A stretch of DNA of 61,350 bases, taken from assembly GCA_030267965.1 (NCBI GenBank), contig BRYA01000320.1, positions 1,594 through 62,943 of the forward strand. Reading direction: 5' to 3'. Shown here one piece after another: positions 42,423 to 54,663 of the stretch. The position numbers and the translations under genes were made by a program. Numbering within the stretch: the stretch's first letter is position 1; the number at the start of each line of letters is the position of its first letter. A model generated the notes under the pieces. That model was given only the letters and a program-made list of their open reading frames with translations. It ran no database searches and was not told the DNA's origin. The DNA is from Triparma columacea. Taxonomy: Eukaryota > Sar > Bolidophyceae > Parmales > Triparmaceae.

Positions 42423-45400
42423 ATGGGGTCAGATTCAGACGAAGCGCCCAAGAAGGCGAAGCGCAGGATCATCCGCCGTAACAAAAACAAGGACGACTCG
42501 GGTTTCTTGACGAATGAGAAGAGGTTAGTGTTGGTTTGATGAAACCCTTTCATGCTGGCCCTGTCTCGTTTTGAAAAGGGCAAGGTCAACTAGGGTTGTG
42601 GTTGGATGTGTCTCTGTTACCATCCCTTGATATGGACTGATATCTTACTCTTCGTCTCACACCGTTCGCTAATACTCCCAAAATTTCGCATAACCCCCTG
42701 AAACTATTCCAACAGTCAAGATGGAGCCGAACCTGAGGTCCAGAAGAAGAAAAGGAGAGCGAGGAAGAAGGCGAAGAAGAAGGGGGACGACGAAAATGAT
42801 GGGGAAAACGACGAAAACGAGAAGCCTTTGTTGAAGGGCTCCTCAAACAAGAGAAAAAAGAAGAAGAAGAAAAAGGAGGAGGAGGACGAGGACAGTGACT
42901 TGGAGTCAAAGGAGGAAAAGGGTGCGTTAGGCAGTGATCCCTTGTTAGAGTACGGATTACACGGTCTGTTCTAGCTCGTTACCTCCTTATGTCCTCTTCT
43001 GACCTCCCCCCCCCCCCTCCCCTTCCCTCAGCGCACACATCGATCTTTGGAAAATTGAATAAAAAACTGCAGTCAAAGCGCCAGGGTGACGACTCAGACA
43101 ACGAGGAAGAAGAAGAGGACGAAGACGGAGACGCTCCTAAGAAGGGAAGGAGAAAGTCAGTCCTCAAAACAAAGAAGAAGAAGAAGGCGAAGCGCCCCTC
43201 AGAAACCGACGACGAAGACCAACCGGAAGACGACGAAGTGAAAGGCGGCACTTCCGGCGTGAATAAGTTCGCGTCGAAGTTCCAGATCGGCAACCTCTCC
43301 TTTAGCAAGGTGAGAGGGGAGGGACAAACCGATGCAGGAATTTTCAAGGCCGGATACTGCCCCTTCCTTACTTCATCTCGAAGCACCCGTAACTCACGAA
43401 CGCAACCGTCTCCACAACCCGCTTTGCTCTTCGCAGCCCTCCTTCATTGCGGAGGCTAACTTATCCTTCAAGGTGCCTCGCCCAAGGTGGTACAAGAATA
43501 TGATGAAGGACCGCACCATGCCTGCCGGACTTGGGCTCCGCAAGCAAACACTGAGCTCAAACGATGAGCCGGAAAAACCTAATAAACCTCTGCCCAAGAA
43601 TTACGCCGGCTCCGAGGCTGAGGATGTCATAAGCATTCTCATCACGACCATGGAGAATTTGGTCGACGACCCGGTCATTGTGCATCCTGTCGTGAGGGTT
43701 CACCTGGTCGACATCAAGACGGGGAGGTACTTGGAGAGGGTCAAGAGAAAGAACCAAAAATTCCAGTCTGCGACGACTCAGTTTGAGCGCCAAACCATAC
43801 TCCCCACTGCTCTCAATAAGAAGAGAGTCCCGAACAAAAAGTGCACCTTTATCCCACCCATTTGTACCCTGCCGTGGAGGCTTGCCGGGGTCCGCGGAGC
43901 GAACCCTGAGTGGCACGAGCAGGTGAGAATCCGCAAGGAATGCTAGGTTGCGAGGAGGAGTGGAGGGCAGTGGTGACATAAATTACACGTACTCAGCACA
44001 ATTGCACAACAACATGATACATCAAAACCACACCGCAACTAACACCTATGCCCGTCGCAGCTCCACATCCTCGAATCTTACACTACTCTCCTCTCCGAGA
44101 ACGCTCTCCTACTCTTCGAGGTACTGGACTTTGGACCCACAATTCCGCTCCCTGAGGCCCGGAAGGGGCAGGGATACTACAGGATTGCATGGGGCTTCCT
44201 CAAGACGAGGGGGGCGAACGGCCAGGTCAGGGTCGGAGTGAGGGAGCTCCCCAAGGGAGCCAAGCCAGGTAAGAGAATGCGACTAGAGGCGTCAAAAGGA
44301 ACCTACCAAAATATAACATCAAAAAGAAATATAACCACGACTAATGCAATCCTTTCTCCGCGCAGACAAAAACAAGGAATATTCAGACTACTCGGCGGAG
44401 CTCGCCCCCTCCCAGAAGATCTGCCGCTTGCAGCTTTACAAGTACAAGGAGGACTCTGCCCTCGTCAAGAGCCAGGCTTTTTACCGCGGGCTACCCTCAT
44501 TCGTGCAGGCGCCGGCCACCCCTGAAGTCCCCATGGTATACCTGCAGTACCTGAGGCAGAGGAGGACTCCCTACCCTTCATCCATCACTATGATTATCGG
44601 CCCCGTGACGAGGCCAAGGACAGAAATTGTGCTCAAGCGTCCCATCGCGCCCTGGGAGCACGAGAAGCACAGGATGAAGTTCCAGCAGCTTGCCACTGAG
44701 GCCGTCACAGACGGCGGTGTCGGCACGGGAGCCAATATGGACGCCGCCAAGGCCGAGGTCGTCAGGAGAGGCGCCATGCTCAGGAGCAGAAAGCCGCTTG
44801 AGCAGTGCATCATGCCTGACAAGCTACTGCACAGGCTCCACGCGGGAACTGATGGGGCTCTCACCATCAAGTTCAACAACAGCGGCTCTCTTCTTGCCGT
44901 TGCCTGTTGCAACGCAGACTTTTCTTTCCCAATTAGGATTTACGACAGTGAGTCTGGCTCCATGCGTCACCAATTCGACGGCCACCGCTCCATCATCTAC
45001 GACCTTCAGTTCAGCCCGAACGACAAGTACTTGGTAAGTGCCTGCGCCGATGGCACGACGAAAGTGTGGTGCTTGGGGGGGCTGGCCAAGGAGTTTACTG
45101 AGGAGGGGGACAGTGACGCCGAGGACGAGGTCGAGGACGAGAACGCCAGTGATAATGGCGGTTCCGACGAGGAAGAGGAGAGCTCGGACGACGACGAGGA
45201 CGGAGACCTCAGCACCAAGAAGCTCCTTAAAGGGACATCCAAGGGCAAGAAGAAAAAGGGGGTGTCTTCGATCCTGAGGGGGAGGCCCTTCTTAACGGCA
45301 ACGCTCCAGCACAACCCCCCCGTTTTCATTTACAGTGCATGCTTCCAGCCCCCTGCACACAGGTCTGGCACGGTACACAACGATTCCGCCCCCCTCGTGC

Positions 45401-46242
45401 TCACGGGCAGCTTCGACGCCGCCATCAGGCTCTGGGATCCTTCCACTGGCAGCCACCTGGGCCTCCTGGGGGGTAAGAGGTACCACGACAGCCACATCAA
45501 CGCAATGGTGTTCGATGCCAAGACCGGGAGGATGTACAGCGGCGACGGAGACGGATGCATTATAATTTGGAGGAGGCAGACGCAGGGCCTCATGTCCAAC
45601 GCCAAGGGGACGGACTACGTCGTAATGAGAAAGATTGACAAGATGAGGGAGCTCAAGGGGAAGGCTATCTGCAGCTTGTCGCTCGACCCTTCCCGGCCGG
45701 TGGGTCGGGGGCAGGTGCTTATCATGGCCCAGGAGAACATGCTTCGGGTGTTCGACTTGAGCACCCAGAGGCTCACCCACGCCAGCTACGCTGGGTGCGA
45801 CAACCACAACAGCATCGTCCGCGCCACTTACTCCGCCTGCGGCAAGTTCATAATCGCCGGGACGGACACCGGGCAGCTGGTCGTCTGGGACGCCAAGACG
45901 GGTCTAAAAATCAGCACCAAGCTCGACGGCGTGTCGTACAGCCAGCCGATCAACAGCGTGGTCTGGCACCCCTCCCAGCACGTCATTGCGATATGCTCTT
46001 ACGGTGGGAGCTCCCCCGTCCTAATGTACTCCGCCGACAGGGACCCGAAGAAGGCGCTGATGATGGGGAAAGAGGAGGGGGAAGCGGAGGAGGGGGGGGA
46101 GGGGACGAAGGAAAAGGAGGCGGAGGTTGTCAAGGTGGACGAGGAGGAGAGAAGGGCGGCGCTGGAGGAGAAAAGAAAGGCCAACAGGGCGAGGTACTCG
46201 GAACTCAAGGAGAGGGCCATGAAGCGGAGAGAAGGCTCGTAG
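42423..46242 (+). CDS. AHI1: Jouberin (AHI1) ciliary transition-zone protein
   Basis: Six exons are inferred: 42423-42523, 42716-42921, 43032-43309, 43437-43922, 44061-44268 and 44366-46242, about 1,051 residues. The first 230 residues are alternating Lys-rich and acidic tracts. The conserved N-terminal domain has VIVHPVVRVHLVDIKTGRYL, PICTLPWRL, 'ALLLFEVLDFGPTIPL' and YYRIAWGFLKTRGANG, which match Jouberin and no other WD protein I know. From about residue 580 seven WD repeats follow, including HRSIIYDLQFSPNDKYLVSA, SGDGDGCIIIWRR and GTDTGQLVVWDAK, with an acidic Ser/Asp/Glu insert after the second blade. The SH3 domain of the vertebrate protein is absent; the C-terminus is a charged Glu/Lys helix. 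Jouberin organises the transition zone of cilia, so this organism should build a flagellum in some stage. Confidence 0.85.
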
Positions 46243-46377
46243 AGAGAAGAGAGGTTGCACTCGAAGGTGGTGTCATTTTTTATTAAGCTCGTCTCCGTCC
46301 TTTTATTAACCTCTCCTCCGCGCTACCAAGAGCAGCCCCCCATTTACCTCCTCCTCTGAAGTTCCCTCCTAAAAACG

Positions 46378-47827
46378 TTACTCGGTGAGTCCCATGGCCT
46401 TCATCATGGTGGACCCCAGCTGCGCCGGGCTGCGCGTGACGTGGACCCCCGCGTCCTCGAGGGCCTGGAACTTCTCTTCCGCTCCCCCCTTTCCTCCCGC
46501 GATGATGGCTCCGGCGTGGCCCATTCGTCTCCCTGGGGGCGCAGTCATACCGGCGATGAAACCGACGACGGGCTTGTTGGGGTCGCCGTGCTGCTTCAAC
46601 CACTCGGCGGCCTCCTCCTCGGCGCTGCCTCCGATCTCTCCGATCATAATGATGCCCTCGGTCTCAGGGTCGTTGGTGAACCTCTCCAAGCAGTCGATGA
46701 AGTTGGTGCCGTTGAAGGGGTCACCACCGATGCCGACGCAGGTGGACTGACCGAGACCGGTGACGGTGGTCTGGTGGACAGCCTCATACGTCAAGGTTCC
46801 GGACCTGGAAACGACCCCGATCTTTCCCTTCTTGTGGATGTACCCAGGCATGATGCCAATCTGGGGGGAGGAGTGGGGAGGGTTGGGAGGGTGGGGGGGG
46901 GGCGGAGAGGGGGGTAGGGGGGTAGAGGGGAGGAGGGAAGTGAATTAGTATGAGCCGCTCGTAAAAGTTAAGCCTCCCCATCCCATCCTCCCCATCCCAT
47001 CCTCCTCTCACCTTGCACTCCCCAGGCTTGATAATGCCGGGGCAGTTGGGGCCAATAAGGCGAGTGGCACTCTGAGTCTTGAGCACATTCTTAACCCTCG
47101 CCATGTCCTGCTGGGGGACTCCCTCGGTGATGGCAACGACGAGGGGAATCTCGTTCTCGATCGCGTCGATGATGGCAGCGGCGCAGAAAGGGGGAGGAAC
47201 GTAAATCACAGAGGCATCAGGCTGAACACCATCTACGGCATCCTTCACGGTGTCGAACACGGGGAGACCGAGGTGCTCCTGACCGCCCTTCTTAGGCGTC
47301 ACGCCCCCGACCATGTTGGTACCGTACTCGATAGCCTGCTCTGAATGGAAAGTTCCCTGCTTCCCGGTGAATCCTTGACAGATAACTCGGGTGTTTTCTA
47401 TGATTTGATAATATCATGGTGTTGACGTGGTAGAGAAATATATGAAAAGAGGTGTCAGTACATTTAATATGGCGAAATAGATGAGAATGATCCAATTTAT
47501 GGACTTGGAGAGAACTTCAGGCCGTCAGCTGGTTCTACTCTATCTCCATTTCTATCTCTTTGAGATAATAATAATACAAATCTCTTAACATACGAAAAAC
47601 TATAACGACATATACAATCATGACATCATAGAACAATCATATAAAACAATCAAATCACACAAAAACAACATTTTTATCGGGTGCACGGACATGGATCCTC
47701 AAGTCCCCAATCCTCTAACCCCTCAACAATCCAATGATAATTACTTACTATCGACCCACACCTTCGCAGTGGAGCTCATCTGACGACGGCCAAGAGCATT
47801 AACGGCGGTACGTGTAGCAGCGTGCAT
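46378..47827 (-). CDS. SUCLG1: Succinyl-CoA ligase alpha subunit
   Basis: Three minus-strand exons are inferred: 47827-47749, 47397-47012 and 46860-46378, about 315 residues, close to the family length. The enzyme makes ATP or GTP from succinyl-CoA in the mitochondrial TCA cycle with a beta subunit. Exon 1 is a short basic mitochondrial presequence ([19 protein letters not shown]). The CoA-binding fold follows, with [20 protein letters not shown] across the exon 1-2 join, then [15 protein letters not shown] and [16 protein letters not shown]. Exon 3 has [20 protein letters not shown] and the phosphohistidine region [13 protein letters not shown] (His near residue 270). The exon 1-2 join (GAT A plus AA AAC) restores an unbroken family motif. 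Intron 2 is full of G-runs on the plus strand. The gene is convergent with Jouberin, 135 bp apart. Confidence 0.95.
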
Positions 47828-48103
47828 CTTCTGATTATTTATGATGGATTCTCCCAAGTTCACTGTTGGGTCAGGATTGGGCCTCGATTTGGGCTTGGGG
47901 CTTGCAACTGAGGACCCACTTGGGACATTGAGCGCTGCTTTTGCATTAGCTATCCCTACAGCGTGTCGGTTTGAGGAAGTCGCGCCCCCTCTACCATCCG
48001 TTAGGATCTTCCTCTGTCAGTCTCGTTAGCTGTCCAAGGCCATTCTTGGTGTACCTGTTACCTCCTCTTTGTGCTCTCGAGTGTCCCTGGTTGGAAAATT
48101 AAG
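47828..48103. promoter_or_regulatory. Divergent promoter region (succinyl-CoA ligase / LRR-WW gene)
   Basis: These 276 bp separate the two starts. A plus-strand open frame (47841-48029) crosses it with a Gly/Leu repeat and no family, and is taken as chance. No recognised motif. Confidence 0.3.
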
Positions 48104-51100
48104 ATGCCCCTGACGACTTCTCCTTCGGGGGAGGCTCAAGTTGCAGATGTTGACCCTACTACAGGCAATACTGCGTCTTCCGGCGTCGAGGGTGTTATGC
48201 CTGTTAAGAATGAGGGTGGTCTTCGAATAAAAATTGAGGAGGTTGGTGAGGGGGAGGGGAGTGGAGGGGGGGAGGAGAAGAAAAATAATGCTCAAGAGGA
48301 CAATGATAACTCGACACAGACTCCCTTGCCTCCAAAGTCGCCGAAGCGGAAAGCTTTGAAGAAGAGTGTGCCAACAAAGGTGAGGGGGGCCGGGGGGGGG
48401 GGGGGGTTGGGGATGTGGTAGGGGGGGTTGTTCCCGGTAGTGTGTGCACCCTCCGCGGCTTTGAGATGGTTGATCCCCCCTTCGCCCCCCCACTCATCCG
48501 TCCCCCGTCCCCCCCCCTCCCAGTCACCTGTGCACAACCCCAAAGATAACCAAGCCTTCACTCCATCCCCGGGGAAGCGAACAGACAAGATAGACGTGGC
48601 GGCAGGGCTTAGCGCATCAAAGGGTTCCAAGGGGTCACACAAGAAAAAGGTGAGAGGTGGGATGTGCTTAATCTGCGACGTTGGCAATGTTTAACTAACA
48701 CCCACTTCTACCTACCTTTTCCCAGGCCCTTAAAATCCACCACCTGCAACCGCCCGGCCAACCCCGAATCGACTTCGCTCGTTTACTTTCCGAGCAAGGT
48801 TCCTTCACCGCGGCCCGCAAGGCCCTCCGGCACAGGGTTGAGGACTTCAGCCACGAAAGCATCAAGAAGCGGGAGACGGAATTCACGGATTCACACCTCG
48901 GGGACCTCTTCGACGAGACGGTCAGGTTATCGGGAGTCTCGGGACCACCTACGCTGAACACGCCGTTCGATAAGATGAAGGAGGTAATGAACTATAACGA
49001 AAAGGTGAAAGCGGGGATCATTGACGAGAAGGTGAGAAAGAAGGATGAAGTGGGAAGGGAGAGAAAAGCTATATATATATATAAATATATTATATATGGC
49101 GCAAAGGCACTCACCCCCCCCCCCCCCCACCACCACCTCCCTAGTCTGGACTCTACGAGGACGTAAAATTCGCCACCCGGACCGGATGGAAAACAGGAGA
49201 GCTCCTAATTCCCCAGAAGAAGCTCGACTCCCTCCCCCCCTATCTCGGAACGACGCTTCAGCTACAGCTTGCCCCTCCAAAGAAGATGAGCATGGCTAGG
49301 AACCAGCTGAGCTCCTTCTTAACGTCCTACGTGCCCCAGATTAGCTGCAGGCACCTATCGTACGTAGTAGAACTTGACCTCGGAACGAATGACATCGTCA
49401 GGCTTCCCAAGGACATGGGCCACCTCAGCAGCCTGGTTCGGCTCAATTTAGAGAGAAACAGACTGCAGGAGCTCCCGGAGAGCATGTTGACATTGCCAAG
49501 GATAAAGGTCCTGAAGCTCAACAAAAATAACTTCAAGCAGATCCACCGGTACATTGGGAAGCTGGAGACCCTGGAGCACCTCGACCTGTCGAACAACGTC
49601 CTTGACATCCTCCCGGCAACCCTGCCTAAGCTGAAGTATTTAAGATTCTTGGATGTTAGCGGAAACGGGCTGGCGCACCTGGGCATTCAGCCGATACTGC
49701 ATGAGTGGGAGGACAGGATGAGACAAAGGAAAAACAAGGCCCTCCTGAAGGCCAAGTCGGAGCAGGGGGTCTGGATGGAGGTCGTCGACCCGAAAACAGG
49801 AAAAACTTGCTACTACAACAGGCTCACTGAGACCGCGAGCAACACGAAACCCGTCGCGGTCAACTCGGGAGATGGAGAGGACACGGTAGGGACCATCCCT
49901 CAGCACCTGGACAGGCTCATTCCCTTCGATAACTTCACCCACTACATGGCGAGGAAGAAGTACCTGGCGCTCAACAACACCGCCGAGTGGTCCGTGGACA
50001 TGGACCAGAGCTCCGGTAAGATATACTACAAAAACAATGTATCCGGGGAGGTGCGGTGGGTCCTTCCCGAGGCGCTAGATACTCTGGGAGGGTGCGTGTC
50101 CATGGTGCATTTGAAGGCGAACCAGAACTTAATCAGGGACTTCCCGAGCTCGATATGCCGCATGGTGAAGCTCGAAGTCCTAGAGGCCAAGAACAACTAC
50201 ATTGGAGAGGTAAGTGATGTTACGTTTACTTTACACAACAGGTATCTTCTTGGGACGATTCTCACCCCCGGGGTACTGATCATTGTTCGCAGCTCCCCTC
50301 GGAACTTGGGAACCTTAAAAAGCTCAAGACAATGAAAATGAATCAAAACGAGATCAAGCTCATGCCGGATTCTATGGAATTCTGCACGAGCCTTACCGAG
50401 CTTCAACTCACTGGAAACTACATAGACAGGTTCCCCGACTTCATAAATAAGCTAGGCAATGTCAAGAGGATCATGCTCGGGAACAATTTCCTTAAGATCC
50501 TCCCTTACACCCTCGGCTTCTTGAAGGGTCTCGTCGACCTGCAGCTCTTCAACAACCCCCTGATAGATCCTCCCTACGACGTCGTCATGGAAGGCCTCGA
50601 GGCCACCCTTTACTTCTGCAGGCAAAAATACTGGGCAAGAATAAACGGCCCACCCCCTATCGTCAAGGTTCACGCCAGCGGAATCGGAGATGAGTGCCTA
50701 GAGCTACAGCCCGAGTTCAGGGACAGGCTGGACAGGATGATCAGGGACAGCCAGGAGTCCCGCAGCCTCGAGCTACAGCTGTTGAACTTGCACGAGATCC
50801 CTGAGGCTGTCTACAATCTCGAGGGGCTGAAGAACATGGACCTGTCGAGGAACAACTTCAGCTTTGCGCCCTTGATTTGGGACGAGATCTTCCAGACGGT
50901 AAATTCACTGTACTTGAAGAGTTGCAGGATGAAGGAACTGGGGCCCGACGTCCAGCTACTACGGAACCTGGTGGAGATGAACTTGGAGGACAACAACTTG
51001 GAGTTCCTGCCCCCCCAAATCTGCAGGCTGAGGAGGCTACAGTTCGTGAACTTTTCTAAGAATAGGCTTTACGAGCTACCCGACGACTTCGGCACTATGG

Positions 51101-53479
51101 TGGATCTCAAGGAGGTCATCTTGGACATCAATAGGTTGGAGAAGTTCCCCAAGTCGATTGGGAACTTGAGGCACCTGGAGATTTTGAGCTGCAACAAGAA
51201 TTGGCTCTACGAGCTTGATCCTAGCATCGTTGAGCTTAGCTCGCTGCAGGAGCTCTGCTTGGACGGCAACTTCATTACGACTCTTCCCGAGGGCATGGGG
51301 AGGCTGTCCCTCAACACGCTCAAGCTCGCCCACAATAGGCTCGAGTATTTAGAGGACGATGTCTTGAGGCCGAACCTCCTCAGCTCACTGAGCGTCTTCT
51401 GGGTCAGTAGCAATAACTTGATAGAGCTCCCCCTGAGCTTTGTCGACATGACATGCCTTGACGATATGAAGATTGAATACAATCCCATGAGGTCCCCTCC
51501 CATGGAGCTCGTGCAGGAAGGGATGCAAACCGTCATGCAATACTGCAGGATCAGGGCCAGCAGGGTCAACGAGCTCGCCGAGCTCCTCGAGGAAGTCGGC
51601 TTTGAGACTGACCATACCAATTACAAGCCGGAAGCCAAGAATGTCCTAACGGGGGAGACCGGCTTTTTGACCCCTGACGACATGAGAGAGTTCGACGAGG
51701 CGGTAGATGCTTTTTTGAATGGCAAGTACTACCTCTACCCCGCACCGGCTATCGAGATGAGGGACAAGATTGACGACCTGAGGTACGAGAGGGAAACGGT
51801 CTTCTACCATATGATTCTCGAGGCACTTCTCAGGGTGATAAAGGAAGAGATCGATGTCAGGAAAAATCCCGAGACCGCCGTCGTGACCAGGTTCTCCGAA
51901 AATGTCCTGAGGGACGATTTGATAAGACCCTGGGGAAGGAACAGGGAGAAGGTCTTGTGCTACGGAATCAGCACCAAGGCGCTTCTCCAGGAGACTGCAG
52001 CGAACTACTTTGTCAGCGAGGACAGGTGAGAGTTGGGGAGAGTGGCGAGCAAAGCAAGTCGTGGACAATGTCGACGACGATGCACCATCTAACCCCTTTT
52101 ACCACTTATACCTTCATTAACTCCCTCCCTCGCTCATTGTAGGCCGAGCCTTTACGATCTGACTAAACAGTCCCTCCCCGATACAATCTTCGAGTACAGC
52201 GAGGAAGTGCTGAAGGACGCAATGAAGAATTTCAACAGCCCCTATGGAAGCGTGGCGGCGTGGGACGAAAAGGTTCCTTACGACTCCTGCGAGTGCGTGG
52301 ACGACAACGGCGTCGAGCTGAAGCACCTGCCCTGTGTCATAAGGAGCGTGGTGATTGTGAGGACCATCTACACTGCTGCCGAGAGCAAGAGAAGGGAGGA
52401 GGAGGAAACCACCCTCGAAGGACACTTCCAGAAAATGGAGACGAACATCGACAAATGGCTCGCAAAGGCCCAGGGCCTGAAAAGCTTGACGGGAGAGGTC
52501 TTGCAGAGGACAAAGGGTATCAAGGCGCAGCTGGAAGTCAGCAAGAAATTCCTTATTGCTTTAGAAACGAAAGGTGAGTGGGGTAGGGTGGAAGGGTGGG
52601 GGAGGTGAACCGGAGGACGCAAGTCGAATTCAGAAAATATTAACAGATCCACCAACCACAGATCTCGAGAACTCGAAGACGAACTTGAAAAATGCACAAC
52701 AGAGGAAGAAGGACTTTGAGGACGGAAAAGCCAAGGTCTTTCACAAGCTTGAGGGGCCAGAAGACGCAGTGAAGATCGTTCAGGAAGCCGAAGCAGGCGT
52801 CAAAGACGTTGAATCCAAGATCGAGGAGGAGAAAGAAAAGATAAAACACCTGAAGAGAATGAGCAAGATGGGGAGGGACGCAAAGGAGACCTTGGCCATC
52901 AAGGACTTAAGGAAAAAGTACTGCTTCTTCCTCTACGAGGCCCAGTACAAATACGGGAGGGAAATGGCCAAGCAGCGAGGTTGGAGGCGACCCTGGGATG
53001 GACCCGACGGGCAAGCTTTCAAGGACTACCAGAACGAGGGTAGAGCAGAGGGCATGGAGCTCAAGAGGTTAGTACAAAAATGAGTAGAAGGTGGAGCGGG
53101 CAGGACACTGGAGGAAAGTGACACCATCGACTGACACTCATCACCATCTCGACCAACGCGCAGACTCGCCGGAGAGGGGGGAGCCCTACCAGGCTCAGAC
53201 GCAGCAGCCGGTAAAGTCGACCAAGAAGACAGCAGTGATAGCGATGACGACGGACACATGGAAATCGAGGCGATGAAGGACCAAAATTTGGCCATCGAGC
53301 GACTCCTGAAAATGCAGGCTTACGACTGGCAGGACACGCAGGACATGGAGCAGTACAGGAACGACCCCTACGAAAGGTACTGCAGCAACTTCGGAAACAC
53401 AATCAGGAATATGGCCAGCGGACTGGGAAAGAAATTCACGAGGTTGGTGCACACTGGCATGGATGCACTGGGAATTTAA
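48104..53479 (+). CDS. Large leucine-rich-repeat protein with two embedded WW-like motifs
   Basis: Eight exons are inferred: 48104-48379, 48524-48649, 48726-49031, 49145-50209, 50293-52025, 52143-52573, 52662-53067 and 53164-53479, about 1,552 residues. The first 130 residues are acidic and Lys-rich. The first LRR block begins near residue 310 (VVELDLGTNDIVRLPKDMG, LVRLNLERNRLQELPESM). It is interrupted near residues 443 and 517 by two WW-like motifs, WMEVVDPKTGKTCYYNR and WSVDMDQSSGKIYYKN...W; the first lacks the second Trp. LRRs resume until about residue 950 (for example LVEMNLEDNNLEFLPPQICR). The C-terminal 500 residues are helical, with long coiled coil and a Tyr/Gln-rich end. The repeats suggest a scaffold binding Pro-rich partners; the cellular site is unknown. 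Seven introns keep frame. Intron 3 holds an AT microsatellite and an 11-C tract. Confidence 0.8.
49070..49098. repeat. AT dinucleotide microsatellite in an intron
   Basis: An (AT)n stretch with two interruptions lies inside intron 3 of the LRR-WW gene (49032-49144), shortly before a tract of about 11 C. Confidence 0.8.
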
Positions 53480-53792
53480 ATGGAGTGGTGGGTGGGATGG
53501 GGGGGGCAAAGAGGAGAAGACAAATGTGTTTGTTAGAGAAAGCTTCATAATTATTGCTATTTTTCACTTGGCTGGGGGGGGGGGGGGCGCGGGGGGGTTA
53601 AAGGGTACAGAGAAGGGTTGCTTAGCGGCCGAAGGGCGAAGTTGAGCTGTTTTTTTTGGCCCTCGACTTCTTGCCCATCTCCATTCTCACCATGACCGTC
53701 ACACCGAAAAAGAAATACGACAATGTAAAGTTAGCAATGATTAAACCAACAACGTCAAGTCCCTCCGACACCCCACATTCCAGAATGGAATT
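53480..53792. other. Convergent region with an in-frame extension of the minus-strand gene
   Basis: The plus-strand part holds G-runs (about 53573-53587) downstream of the LRR-WW stop. On the minus strand, the reading frame of the small membrane-protein gene stays open after its TAA at 53795-53793 and could encode a further membrane helix (LDVVGLIIANFTLSYFFFGV) and a basic tail. Confidence 0.4.
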
Positions 53793-54663
53793 TTAATTCG
53801 CTACAATTATATCATTGTTCAACTCCTTCAAAGTGTAGGCATCCTCACCAGTCCCTGACTTGAAGTGCTGCACAGCGAAGACCACAAAAGCGGCAAACAC
53901 CGGTAATGCGAGAACGATCTCGTACCACGGGCCGTACCCCCCTCCCATAAGGATAAACAGGAGAAAGTGAAAGAAGGCGCGCCCAGCGTAAACCTGCAAG
54001 AAGGGGATCCAAACCTCAATCCAAGTCACTTTCTTTACCTGGGGCACGGAACAAGCGTATGGTGTACAGAAGTGAGGGGTGCAACAGTGTCAGTAATCGT
54101 CTAATTATTGCGACATCAGTGACAATGTTGTCGATGTCGTCCCTTTTCTCCTCCTCCCGCCGCACTGTAGCCTACCTCAACCTGAAGGCCAGTAATCCCC
54201 AGTACCATGTAGAAAATATACTGAAAGACCATTATGATAGATAGATAAGCGTGCTGGAGGTCGTTCTTAAACATGAGGACCAGAAGAGCTGTTGACTGGG
54301 GGGGAAGAAGTGCATTTTTGGTGCACGACCGAGATTGAAGAGATTAGTAGGGAAATTTAAACGAAGAGGGGTGGAGAAGCGACGCTTTGAAAGACTCTCG
54401 GGCGATATTATGATGAGATTAAACGAGATAACGGCCAATTCCAAGGGCAACAACGACGTATCCTCCCCAAATGGGTCAACAATGACACCGAGGATTTGAT
54501 TTGTATTCAGATTTCACTTTAAGCTCCACTTACAACGTGGAGAGTGTTGTGATAACTTATCAACGCACCTGAGTAATAAAGCATATCGAAGATGCTATGC
54601 CAAACCACGGCAAATAACGAGGAGATATCTTCATAGAGATTAAATTTACCAGGGGAGGAATTC
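53793..54663 (-). CDS. Small four-helix membrane protein, weakly COPI-associated/Tvp15-like (5' end unresolved)
   Basis: Three exons are well supported on the minus strand: 54663-54569, 54288-54176 and 54038-53793. They join in phase 1 and phase 0 and give about 151 residues, starting inside the protein with NSSPGKFNLYEDISSLFAVV. At least one upstream exon is missing; I could not place it, although a GTACG donor near 54815 on the minus strand is a candidate. The protein has four membrane segments: around FAVVWHSIFDMLYYSALLVL, IIMVFQYIFYMVLGITGL, 'AGRAFFHFLLFILMGG' and EIVLALPVFAAFVVFAV. The AGRAFFHFLLF pattern after a short polar loop is reminiscent of the COPI-associated/Tvp15 family (GRglfyif), which would suggest a Golgi role; this is weak. 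The family end would be KELNNDIIVAN-stop. Confidence 0.5.

Noticed and set aside
45292..45807. 171-codon minus-strand frame over Jouberin
   Set aside because: It is antisense to WD-repeat codons; no domain is recognised.
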